From Geothrix campi (GTDB taxonomy: Bacteria > Acidobacteriota > Holophagae > Holophagales > Holophagaceae): a DNA stretch of 64,000 nt. The position numbers were made by a program, and so were the translations under genes. Positions 30,115 through 38,169 of this stretch are shown here, in pieces. The first letter of the stretch is position 1, and each line of letters opens with the position of its first letter. The stretch covers positions 485,497 through 549,496 of the forward strand of contig NZ_JANHMP010000003.1 of assembly GCF_024609265.1 (NCBI RefSeq), read 5' to 3'. The notes beneath the pieces were generated by a model. It was given only the letters and a program-made list of their open reading frames with translations. It searched no databases and had not been told where the DNA came from.

Positions 30115-30684
30115 ATGGCCCGGGTCGAACGCTCCGAGATCCTGGACTTTCTCACCTACGCCGACCGGCGGGAGGCCATCCGCGCCGCGGCCATGGCCGC
30201 CAAGGACCTGCGCCGAGTTCACCTGGGCGAACACCTCACCCTGCTCTTCGAGAACCGGGAGACCATCCGCTACCAGATCCAGGAGATGGTGCGCGCCGAG
30301 CAGATGGTGCGCGAGGCCGACATCCAGCACGAGCTGGACACCTACAACGCCGTGCTGGGCGGCGAGGGGGAGCTGGGCTGCACCCTGCTCATCGAGATCC
30401 CGGATGCCGCCCTGCGCCCGGTCCTCCTCCGGCGCTGGAGGACCTTGCCGAGCCACCTGTACCTGACCTTCACCGACGGCACCCGCGCGGCCGCCCGCTT
30501 CGACGAGGCTCAGATGAACGACGAGAAACTCTCCTCCGTGCAGTTCCTCACCTTCCCCGTGGGCCCCCGCGTCCCCGCGGGCCTGGTGGTGGACTTGCCC
30601 GATCTCGCCGCCAGCGCCCCCCTGCCCCCTGCCACCCGGCAGGCCCTTCTCGAAGACCTGGGCCGCCTCCCGCCCGGGGCATAA
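30115..30684 (+). CDS. DUF3501 family protein
   Basis: 189 residues beginning MARVERSEILDFLTYADRREAIRAA. It contains the family's E-N-R-E-T-I-R-Y-Q-I-Q-E-M-V-R-A-E core near residues 43-60. DUF3501 proteins have no assigned activity, but they travel with rubrerythrin and GlpC-like Fe-S proteins, as here, so a role in peroxide reduction is plausible. It begins two bases after the Fe-S gene stop. Confidence 0.85.
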   Translation: MARVERSEILDFLTYADRREAIRAAAMAAKDLRRVHLGEHLTLLFENRETIRYQIQEMVRAEQMVREADIQHELDTYNAVLGGEGELGCTLLIEIPDAALRPVLLRRWRTLPSHLYLTFTDGTRAAARFDEAQMNDEKLSSVQFLTFPVGPRVPAGLVVDLPDLAASAPLPPATRQALLEDLGRLPPGA

Positions 30685-30691
30685 TGCGTTC

Positions 30692-31330
30692 ATGCCCGAC
30701 CTGGACCTCGCCCCCCTGGAATGCCGTGTCCTCGGCTGTCTGCTGGAGAAACAGCTCAGCACTCCGGATGTCTATCCCCTCTCCCTGAACGCCCTGTTGA
30801 ACGCCTGCAACCAGTCCAGCAACCGCGACCCCGTGCTGGCGGTGACGGACACGGAGGTGCAGGCGGCCGTGGACACCCTCATCGCGCGCGGCCTTGCGGA
30901 GCATTGGCCGGGTCGCGTGCTGAAGATCGCCCACACCGCCAAGCCCACCTGGAACCTCTCCGTGCAGGAGGCGGCCCTGCTGGCCGAGCTGCTGCTGCGG
31001 GGTCCGCAAACCCCCGGCGAGCTGCGCACGAACACCCGGCGCATGTACGCCTTCCCCGACCTGGCCGAACTGGAGGGCTGTCTGGAGGCTCTCCTGGAGG
31101 CCGAGCCGCCCCTCGCCCTCCGCCTGGCCCGGGCCCCCGGCGCCCGGGAAGCGCGGGTGGCCCACCTGCTGAGCGGCCCCGTGGAAGCGGATGCCTCGCC
31201 CGAACCCTCTGGTGCCCGGAGGGATCGCCCGGAACCGCGCCTGGACCGGCTGGAGGAGGAGGTGGCCGCCCTCCGCGGGAACTTGGCCGAGTTGCGCACC
31301 GCCTTCGAGGCGTTCAAGGCCCAGTTCTAG
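30692..31330 (+). CDS. YceH-like protein (DUF480)
   Basis: 212 residues. Two winged-helix repeats fill the first 150: LECRVLGCLLEKQLSTPDVYPLSLNALLNACNQSSNRDPV is the YceH signature, and LRGPQTPGELRTNTRRMYAF opens the second. A short coiled coil (LDRLEEEVAALRGNLAELRTAFEAFK) ends it. Function is unknown; a DNA- or protein-binding role is inferred from the fold. It starts eight bases after the DUF3501 gene and may belong to the same transcript. Confidence 0.85.
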   Translation: MPDLDLAPLECRVLGCLLEKQLSTPDVYPLSLNALLNACNQSSNRDPVLAVTDTEVQAAVDTLIARGLAEHWPGRVLKIAHTAKPTWNLSVQEAALLAELLLRGPQTPGELRTNTRRMYAFPDLAELEGCLEALLEAEPPLALRLARAPGAREARVAHLLSGPVEADASPEPSGARRDRPEPRLDRLEEEVAALRGNLAELRTAFEAFKAQF

Positions 31331-31334
31331 CTCC

Positions 31335-31781
31335 CTACAGATCCCGGAAGGCCACCTGCAGGGCCCGAAGGCCTTCCACCAGGTCCCCCCGCCGGGCGGG
31401 CTCCACCTGGAGCACCAGGTGGAAGGGCTGGGGTGTCAGATCCTCGGCGGCGTCCGCCAGGACGGCCAGCAAGGTCACGCCATCGTCCGGAGGCGCGTCC
31501 TGCAGCAACTGGTCCGCCTCCAGGATCAGGAAGGTGCCTCCTTCGGGCAGGTCCGACAGGCAATCCCGCAGGCTGTCCCAGGTGCCGCCGAAGTGCGGCG
31601 GGAACTGGGCGGCGGCGGCCCACTCATCCATGAGCCCCGCGCGGGTCCGCATGCGATCGCCCCGCAACCAGCGGAGCATCCGGCCCGGGTCGGTCGGCGC
31701 CGCATCCACCAAGCCGGACGGGGAGCCCGACCAGACGTGTACGCGCGGCCGCTGGGTGGAGGCGAGGAACGACCAGTCCAT
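31335..31781 (-). CDS. Barstar-family ribonuclease inhibitor
   Basis: 148 residues. The segment FPPHFGGTWDSLRDCLSDLPEGG is the barstar core (F-P-x-H/Y-F-G-x-x-W-D-x-L-x-D-C-L), holding the acidic and aromatic residues that plug the barnase active site. It is longer than classical barstar (about 90), with an N-terminal extension of some 50 residues. The ATG at 31781 overlaps the upstream RNase stop by one base (TGATG); a GTG at 31784 is a possible alternative start. It should stay in the cytoplasm and protect the cell. Confidence 0.8.
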   Translation of the reverse strand: MDWSFLASTQRPRVHVWSGSPSGLVDAAPTDPGRMLRWLRGDRMRTRAGLMDEWAAAAQFPPHFGGTWDSLRDCLSDLPEGGTFLILEADQLLQDAPPDDGVTLLAVLADAAEDLTPQPFHLVLQVEPARRGDLVEGLRALQVAFRDL

Positions 31782-32191
31782 CACTTCACCTCGGTGAAGG
31801 TGCGGTAGTGGTCCGGGGTGTACCAGGCCCGGCCATCACTGCCGGTGACCAGCCGTTCGGCCCCACGGTTGCGGCCCTCGGCCTTGAGGTGCACATCCCA
31901 CTCGCGGTACTCGATGCGCTTCCGGCGGGTGTCGTAGCGGGGCAGCACACCTTCGTAGTTCCCGAAGACGCGCCCGCCCACGTAGCCCGGCGGGGCGTAG
32001 CCGTGCTGGCGGACATAGGCCAGCGTCTCGCGGGCATGGGCGGGGACCGCATCGATCGGTGCCGACTGCACCTGGGCCGGGGGCTGGGTGGGAGGCGCCG
32101 CTTCGGGACCACAAGCCATCGGCGCCAGCAAGGCGACCAGCGCGACCAGGCCACCGGCCAAGTGCGCGAGGGTCCTCCGCCAAACCGTCAT
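31781..32191 (-). CDS. Secreted barnase-type guanyl-specific ribonuclease
   Basis: 136 residues: a signal sequence of about 28 ([27 protein letters not shown]), a short proline-rich linker, then a barnase domain. Recognisable parts are [13 protein letters not shown], the catalytic-glutamate strand [18 protein letters not shown] with the arginine, and the terminal YTPDHYRTF with the catalytic histidine. It is followed immediately by its barstar. The cysteine near residue 27 is not in a good lipobox, so free secretion is more likely than lipidation. Confidence 0.85.
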   Translation of the reverse strand: MTVWRRTLAHLAGGLVALVALLAPMACGPEAAPPTQPPAQVQSAPIDAVPAHARETLAYVRQHGYAPPGYVGGRVFGNYEGVLPRYDTRRKRIEYREWDVHLKAEGRNRGAERLVTGSDGRAWYTPDHYRTFTEVK

Positions 32192-32225
32192 GCAGCCTCC
32201 AGGGAAGCGGAGCCCAAGTGTACTG

Positions 32226-33521
32226 CTACCCAGGCTGGTTGGCGGTGGTGATGGTCTCGAGCCCGTGGGCGCCCGGTCCCGTCTCCGCCCGCCGCAACAA
32301 GTAAGCGAAGAGGAACCCGAAGAAGCCCAGACTGCTGAAGATCCACATGCCCAGCCGATAGCCGGTCGGGTGCCCGGCGCTCGCCACCGCGTGGTCGTTG
32401 GCCCAGCCGATGAGGAAGTTGAATCCCGCCAGGCCCACGTTCTGAATGAGGGTCATCAGCCCGTAGGCCGTGCCCAGCTTCTCCTCCGGCACCAGGTAGG
32501 CCACGGAAGGCCACATGACCGCAGGGATGAGGCTGAAGGCGATACCCATCATGGCCATGGGCACGAAGAGGCTCACGTGGGTATAGGCCATGAGCAGGTA
32601 GACGGGGATGAGGAGGAGGCTGCCCAGCATCATGAACAATGCCCGCTTGCCTACGCGATCCACCATGAGGCCGAAGAGCGGCGTGCCGATCATGGCGAAG
32701 AGTGTAAGCATCGAGGACAGGAAACCGCCGGCCTCGCGGCTCACGCCGTGGGCATCCTGGAAGAACTTCACGGCGAAGGTCTGGAAGGGGAAGATGCCGC
32801 TGTAGAAGGTGATGCACAGGGCCACCACGTACCAGTAGGTGGGAGTGAACTTGAAGAGATCACCCCACACGACCTTGTCCGTGCCACCCTGTCCGCCCAG
32901 CGCGTAGCGCTTTGCGGCGCCGTTTTCCATGAGCCAGTAGATGCCCGCGGCGATGACGCACACCGCGCCAAAGACGGTTGCGATGAGCAGAGGCGTCCGC
33001 CAGGAACCGAAGGCCCAGCGGGCCCAGGTAGGACTGTTCAAGGCCGCGAAGGAACCCAGCCGGGCGATGAGCAGGTTGATGCCGAAGGCGAAGCTCAGCT
33101 CCTTGCCGCGGAACCACTGGGCTACCGCTGCGGTGACCGCCACGATGAGGCTTTCAGCGCCGAGGCCAAAGACCAGGCGGCCCGAGGCCATGACCCACAG
33201 TTTCGGGCTCAGGGTTGTGAGGAGGGCCCCCAGGAAGCATAGGACGCCGAAGATGAAGGTGGCCTTCTTCACGCCGATGCGATCGATGAGGATGCCGCCG
33301 ATGAGGACCATCACGATGTTGGGCACGCTGTAAATGCCCTGGAGCAGGCCGATGTTGGCGTCCGAGAAACCCAGTTGCTTCTGGAGCACGTCCGCCAGGG
33401 GGCTGATGGCGTCGTAGACGTAGTAGTTGCCGAACATCGCCAGGCTGATCACCACCAGAACCAGCCAGCGGAAGGCCGGCGGAGGAGGCGGAAGGGTACG
33501 GAGGGGGGATTCGGAGGTCAT
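32226..33521 (-). CDS. MFS transporter
   Basis: 431 residues with about twelve membrane segments. The loop-2 motif reads [15 protein letters not shown] and its second-half counterpart [13 protein letters not shown]. The overall pattern ([37 protein letters not shown]) resembles the MFSD1-like branch, but the substrate cannot be assigned. The leader upstream is AT-rich and contains a perfect 12-base dyad that could be an operator. Confidence 0.8.
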   Translation of the reverse strand: MTSESPLRTLPPPPPAFRWLVLVVISLAMFGNYYVYDAISPLADVLQKQLGFSDANIGLLQGIYSVPNIVMVLIGGILIDRIGVKKATFIFGVLCFLGALLTTLSPKLWVMASGRLVFGLGAESLIVAVTAAVAQWFRGKELSFAFGINLLIARLGSFAALNSPTWARWAFGSWRTPLLIATVFGAVCVIAAGIYWLMENGAAKRYALGGQGGTDKVVWGDLFKFTPTYWYVVALCITFYSGIFPFQTFAVKFFQDAHGVSREAGGFLSSMLTLFAMIGTPLFGLMVDRVGKRALFMMLGSLLLIPVYLLMAYTHVSLFVPMAMMGIAFSLIPAVMWPSVAYLVPEEKLGTAYGLMTLIQNVGLAGFNFLIGWANDHAVASAGHPTGYRLGMWIFSSLGFFGFLFAYLLRRAETGPGAHGLETITTANQPG

Positions 33522-33576
33522 GCAGCTCCCGGGCGTTTCCTCCGATGGTGACAGGGCCGGCTTTCAACCCTCAAAT

Positions 33577-33588
33577 AGAATTGATTCT
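33577..33588. promoter_or_regulatory. Operator-like dyad AGAATTGATTCT
   Basis: A perfect AGAAT-TG-ATTCT dyad lies in a short AT-rich island between the divergent MFS transporter and M4 protease genes, 55 bases from the former. The minus strand reads TGAGAATCAATTCTA, which shares the left half of a Fur box but not the right. No regulator can be assigned. Confidence 0.3.
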
Positions 33589-33710
33589 CATAAAAATTCA
33601 TAACACTTAACAGAGCTGTTTTACCTTCTGGCACCTAGCATTCATCCACGCACCTCAGTCCTTGTCATCCCCATCCACCCATCTGGAGCTCAAGCTCCCT
33701 GGAGGTCACC

Positions 33711-35381
33711 TTGCCATCCCGTCTCGCCCTTCGCCTTGCTGCCGCCGCGGTCCTAATGGTCCCGGCCTTCGCCGCCCGTCCCGTGGACAACCCCCTCGCC
33801 AACGAGGCGGCCCGCCATCTGGATGCCCGCGTCTTCCAGCTGGGCCTGGACCGGAACGCCAGCTTCGCCACCAAGAACGTCTTCGAAGAGGCCACCGGCG
33901 AGGCCCACGTCCGCATGAACCAGTTCTACAAGGGCGTCCGCGTGTTCGAGGGCGAGACCATCGTCCACCTGCGCGGCGGTGCCGTCACCAGCCGCACGGA
34001 CGCCCTGGTCCGCGGCCTCAACCTGAACGTCACCCCCAGCCTTGGCGCCTCCGAGGCCCTGGCCGTGGCTCACCAGTCCCTGGCCCCCAGGGGCGCCTAC
34101 GCCCAGACGCCGACCTCCGAGCTCGTGGTCGTCACCGTCGGCCAGCCGACCCTGGCCTACCACATCCACACCGAGCTGGAGAACGGCGCCGCCGAGACCC
34201 GCCACACCGATTTCCTCGTGGACGCCCACAGCGGCGCCATCCTGGAGCAGTGGAGCACCCTGCACACCACGGCCGCCAACGGCACCGGCAACAGCCAGTA
34301 CTCCGGCACCGTCGCGCTGAACACCAACAGCCTGGCCAGCGGCTACGAGCTGCGTGACACCGTCCGCGGCATGAACTTCGACACGCGCGACCTGAACCAC
34401 GCCACCACCGGCAACGGCACCACCTACACCGACGCCGACAACACCTGGGGCGACGGCACCAACTACGTCTCCGGCGCGAGCACCACCTCCGCCAACGGCC
34501 AGACGGCGGCCGTGGACGCCCACTACGGCGTGGGTCTCACCTACGACTACTACAAGAACATCTTCGGCCGGAACGGCATCGACGGCCTCGGCACGGCCAC
34601 CTACAGCCGCGTCCACTACAGCAGCGCCTATGACAACGCCTTCTGGTCCGACAGCTGCTTCTGCATGACCTACGGCGACGGCTCCTCCTTCAAGTCCCTC
34701 GAGTCCATCGACGTGGCCGGCCACGAGATGAGCCATGGCGTCTGCGCCCGCACCGCCAACCTCACCTACCGCGGCGAGTCCGGCGGCCTGAACGAAGCCA
34801 ACTCGGATATCAACGGCACCATGGTGGAATTCATGGCCCACGGCGGCGGCACCACCACCGTGCCGAACTACTCCAACATCACCTCCACCATCAACGTCTA
34901 CTGGACGGGCGCCACCACCACCACGCCTTCCACCAACAAGGCCGTCCCCGCCGCCAACTACTACATCGGCGAGCAGCTGGCCACCGCCAAGTACGTCCGT
35001 CCCCTGCGCTTCATGCACAAGCCCAGCCTGGATGGCTCCAGCCCCGATGCCTGGTCCAAGACCCTCGGCCGCCTGGATGTCCACTACAGCTCCGGCGTGG
35101 CCAACCACTTCTTCTTCCTGCTGTCCCACGGCAGCCAGATCGACGCCTTCTCGGACGGCATCCAGTCCCCCATGGCCAACGGCGTCACCAGCATCGCCGG
35201 CCTGGGCAACGACAAGGCCGCACGCATCTGGTTCCGTGCCCTGACGGTCTACATGACCAGCAGCACCAACTACGCCGGCGCCCGCACCGCCACCCTCAGC
35301 GCCGCCACGGACCTCTACGGCGCCGCCTCCACCGAATACGCCACCGTGAACAAGGCCTGGCTGGCCGTGAACGTGAAGTAG
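33711..35381 (+). CDS. Secreted M4-family (thermolysin-like) zinc metalloprotease
   Basis: 556 residues starting at a TTG behind GGAGG; the signal peptide (LALRLAAAAVLMVPAFAA) begins at once, which supports this start. An FTP/PepSY-type propeptide covers about residues 25-200. The catalytic domain has the zinc motif HEMSH at 338-342, the third ligand Glu362 in GGLNEANSD, and the late histidine region HYSSGVANHFFF. It should be exported as a zymogen and digest external protein. The surface is Thr/Asn/Ser-rich. It is followed by a strong GC hairpin. Confidence 0.93.
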   Translation: MPSRLALRLAAAAVLMVPAFAARPVDNPLANEAARHLDARVFQLGLDRNASFATKNVFEEATGEAHVRMNQFYKGVRVFEGETIVHLRGGAVTSRTDALVRGLNLNVTPSLGASEALAVAHQSLAPRGAYAQTPTSELVVVTVGQPTLAYHIHTELENGAAETRHTDFLVDAHSGAILEQWSTLHTTAANGTGNSQYSGTVALNTNSLASGYELRDTVRGMNFDTRDLNHATTGNGTTYTDADNTWGDGTNYVSGASTTSANGQTAAVDAHYGVGLTYDYYKNIFGRNGIDGLGTATYSRVHYSSAYDNAFWSDSCFCMTYGDGSSFKSLESIDVAGHEMSHGVCARTANLTYRGESGGLNEANSDINGTMVEFMAHGGGTTTVPNYSNITSTINVYWTGATTTTPSTNKAVPAANYYIGEQLATAKYVRPLRFMHKPSLDGSSPDAWSKTLGRLDVHYSSGVANHFFFLLSHGSQIDAFSDGIQSPMANGVTSIAGLGNDKAARIWFRALTVYMTSSTNYAGARTATLSAATDLYGAASTEYATVNKAWLAVNVK

Positions 35382-35401
35382 CCAACCCGTCTTCGAACAC
35401 C

Positions 35402-35429
35402 CCAGCGCCCCGGTCTGCCGGGGCGCTGG
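35402..35429 (+). terminator. Perfect 12-bp hairpin after the M4 protease gene
   Basis: CCAGCGCCCCGG and CCGGGGCGCTGG pair fully around a TCTG loop. Only CCATTT follows, so the U-tract is poor. It starts 20 bases after the stop codon, where a terminator or 3' stabiliser is expected. Confidence 0.6.
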
Positions 35430-35478
35430 CCATTTCGGAGGTTCCCCCCGGGAGTGCCCTGACCGATAGTGGTGCTTG

Positions 35479-36198
35479 ATGACCACCTCCACCCGGCGCA
35501 CCTGCCCCAGCTGCCAGACCCGACTCTCCCTGCTCGCGGCGGAGTGCCCGGAATGCGGCCTGACCCTGGCGCCGCCGAGACAGGGGCGGCCCATGCTGTT
35601 CCAGGCCTCGGCCCTGGCCCATGTCCCCCTCGAGGCGCCCCCCCGGGCCCTGACGGCCCCCGCCCTGGGCCGCGTGGCGGCCGTGGCGGTGGATGTGGCC
35701 CCGGAAGAGCTGGAGCGGCCCCGCCTCGAGCCGCCCCCACCCGCGCCCGGGATCCACGGCCACCCGGCCCTGGGCTTCCAAGAACCCGTCTCCAGCTTCT
35801 GGCCCCTGGTGAAGGTGGAGGCCACCGAAGCCTTGCTGCTGCTCCTGGTGCAGGGTCTGGCCCTGACCCTTCCGGCCTGGGTGCTGGGCATTTCCCCCTC
35901 CCGGCTCCTGACCGGGGCCTGGCCCCTGGTGCTGCCCTACCTGCTGGCGACGTCCTGGATCCTCTTCATGGCCCCCCTGGCGCTCACGGGGCAGTCCCCC
36001 CTGATGGCCACCTTCGGTGTGACCCTGCCCGAGAACTCCCCTGAACGACGGATGGCCTTCTCCCTCGTTCACATGCTGTCGGTGCTCTGCTTCCCCCTCA
36101 GTTTCCTCTGCATGGTGCTGGGCCCCCGCCACCGCACCCTGGGGGAGCTGCTCAGCGGCCAGGAACTACTGGCCCGGCCCACGGGCCGGATGCGCTGA
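35479..36198 (+). CDS. Zinc-ribbon plus RDD-like membrane protein
   Basis: 239 residues. An N-terminal zinc ribbon (CPSCQTRLSLLAAECPECG) is followed by a proline-rich linker and then three or so membrane helices from about residue 120. The segment GQSPLMATFGVTLPENSPERR and the later HRTLGELLSG fit the RDD family. Function is unknown. TTG at 35476 sits one codon earlier, but ATG is preferred. It converges with the permease gene, 18 bases apart. Confidence 0.7.
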   Translation: MTTSTRRTCPSCQTRLSLLAAECPECGLTLAPPRQGRPMLFQASALAHVPLEAPPRALTAPALGRVAAVAVDVAPEELERPRLEPPPPAPGIHGHPALGFQEPVSSFWPLVKVEATEALLLLLVQGLALTLPAWVLGISPSRLLTGAWPLVLPYLLATSWILFMAPLALTGQSPLMATFGVTLPENSPERRMAFSLVHMLSVLCFPLSFLCMVLGPRHRTLGELLSGQELLARPTGRMR

Positions 36199-36216
36199 GG
36201 GTCGCCCCTTCGCCCC

Positions 36217-38148
36217 CTACTCGGGCAGGTGCATGGGCACGGAGGTGACGATCACGCCGGGTTTCATGAGCAGGGCGGCCTTGATGCGGAAGGCGCTCTG
36301 GTTGTGGAGGAACTGCTGCCACCACTTGGGGGCGATGAACTCCGGCAGGATGACGGTGAGAACCAGTTCCGGCTCCGCGGCCAGGATGTTGTCCACCTCC
36401 ACCAGAATGGGCTCCACGATCTTGCGGTAGGGACTGGGGACGCAGCGCAGAGGGACTCCCATGCCGTAGATGGTCCAGTCCGCCCGCAGCTTCTCCATGG
36501 CGCGGCTCTCGCGGACGCCGTCGGAACCCAGGTCCACCGTCAGGGCCTCCACCCGGTCCCCGGCGACATGGCGGCCGTAGAGCAGGGACTGCACCACCCC
36601 CCGGTGGATGCCGTTGACCAGCACCAGGGCGTGGTGCTTGGTCCGCAGGAAGGCGTCCGTCCGGCTGGCGGCGAGCTTGCCCTTCACGCCGACGTAGTGG
36701 CGGCGGATGTTGAAGTGGATCACCACCAGCACCGGCACCAGCAGGATCACGATCCAGGCGCCGTGGATGAACTTGGTGATGGCGATGTCCAGCAGCACCA
36801 CGAAGGCGGTGATGGCCCCCAGGCCGTTGATGGCCGCCTTCAGGTGCCAGTGGCGGCCCCGGATCTTCCGCCAGTGGGCCACCATGCCTGTCTGGCTGAT
36901 GGTGAAACCCATGAACACGCCCGCGGCGTAGAGGGGCAGCAGGATGTCCGTGTTGGCGTGGAAGAGCCAGACCAGCACCCCCGAGAAGAAGAAGAGAATG
37001 AGGATGCCGTTGGAGAACACCAGGCGGTCGCCCTGGCTGGCGAACTGGCGGGGCAGGAAGCCGTCCCGGGCCTGGAGCGCCGCCAGGCGGGGGAAATCTG
37101 CGAAAGCCGTGTTGGCCGCCACCACCAGGATGGCGAAGGTGAAGCCCTGGACCACGTAGTAGACGAGCTTGGGGAACCCGTGGCTGACGTCCCCCAGGAT
37201 GGCCTTGTTCAGCTTGGACAGCAGTGTTTCGGCCACCATCGAGGGATCCGCGCTGTGCTGGTAGGTCACGCCGAACCGGTGGGCCAGGAGCGTGATCCCC
37301 AGGAACATGACGGCCAGCAGGCCCACCATCCACAGCAGGGTCTTGGCGGCATTGGGACCGGCGGGATCGCGGAACGCCGTGGTGCCGTTGCTGATGGCTT
37401 CCACCCCGGTCAGGGCGGTGCAGCCGGCGCTGTAGGCCCGCATGAACACCCAGGCCATCGTGAGGCCGGCCAAGTTCGTGCCCTGACTGACGGCCTGCTG
37501 GACCTGGGCCGGCGCGGGCCCCCCGGCGAACACGAGCTTCAGCGTGCCGTAGCCCAGCACCAGGAGGATGCTGATGACGAAGCCGTAGGTGGGGATGGCG
37601 AACAGGCCGCCACTCTCCTTGACCCCACGGAGGTTCATGAGAGCGATGAACCCGATGGCCGCCAGGGTCAGCGAGACGTTGTGGCCCTCCAGCGCCGGCA
37701 GGGCGGCCGTGATGGCGGCCACGCCCGAGGAGACGGACACCGCCACGGTCAGGGTGTAGTCGAGGAGCAGAGAGGCGCCCGCCGTCAGCGCCGCCATGTC
37801 GCCCAGGTTCTCCATGGCGACGATGTAGGCACCGCCGCCCCCGGGGTAGGCGAGGATCGTCTGGCGGTAGCTGATGGCCAGGATGCCCAGCAGGCCCACG
37901 ATTCCCAGGGCCACCGGGATGGACCAGCCGAACATGGCGTAGCCCGCGGCTCCGGCCAGGGCCCCGGCCCCGAGGGCGTGGCCCACACTGCTGGACAGGG
38001 ACGCCATGATCTCCTGGGTGGCGTAGGCCACCGAGGACAGCGCGTCGGAGCTGAAAACCGCCAGGGCGATGGGATTGCTGATCTTGGTGTGCTGGGTTTC
38101 TTCGCTGGCCAACCGCCGGCCCAGCAGGATCCGCCTCAAGCTCTGCAT
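36217..38148 (-). CDS. APC-superfamily permease, KimA/YdaO-like (second copy)
   Basis: 643 residues with about twelve membrane helices in the first 450 and a soluble C-terminal domain of about 170. The opening RILLGRRLASEE...NPIALAVFSSDALSSVAYATQEI is very close to the start of KimA, the B. subtilis potassium importer controlled by cyclic di-AMP. YPGGGGAYIVAMENLG and GCTALTGVEAISNGTTAFRDP are shared family motifs. Potassium transport is likely but not proven; amino acids are the alternative. It is paralogous along its whole length to the gene upstream, 21 bases away. Confidence 0.78.
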   Translation of the reverse strand: MQSLRRILLGRRLASEETQHTKISNPIALAVFSSDALSSVAYATQEIMASLSSSVGHALGAGALAGAAGYAMFGWSIPVALGIVGLLGILAISYRQTILAYPGGGGAYIVAMENLGDMAALTAGASLLLDYTLTVAVSVSSGVAAITAALPALEGHNVSLTLAAIGFIALMNLRGVKESGGLFAIPTYGFVISILLVLGYGTLKLVFAGGPAPAQVQQAVSQGTNLAGLTMAWVFMRAYSAGCTALTGVEAISNGTTAFRDPAGPNAAKTLLWMVGLLAVMFLGITLLAHRFGVTYQHSADPSMVAETLLSKLNKAILGDVSHGFPKLVYYVVQGFTFAILVVAANTAFADFPRLAALQARDGFLPRQFASQGDRLVFSNGILILFFFSGVLVWLFHANTDILLPLYAAGVFMGFTISQTGMVAHWRKIRGRHWHLKAAINGLGAITAFVVLLDIAITKFIHGAWIVILLVPVLVVIHFNIRRHYVGVKGKLAASRTDAFLRTKHHALVLVNGIHRGVVQSLLYGRHVAGDRVEALTVDLGSDGVRESRAMEKLRADWTIYGMGVPLRCVPSPYRKIVEPILVEVDNILAAEPELVLTVILPEFIAPKWWQQFLHNQSAFRIKAALLMKPGVIVTSVPMHLPE

Positions 38149-38169
38149 CCGTAGCTCCCGGCCAGAAAG

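Noticed and set aside
33577-33597. Fur box
   Set aside because: Only the left half-site of the consensus matches; kept only as an unassigned dyad.
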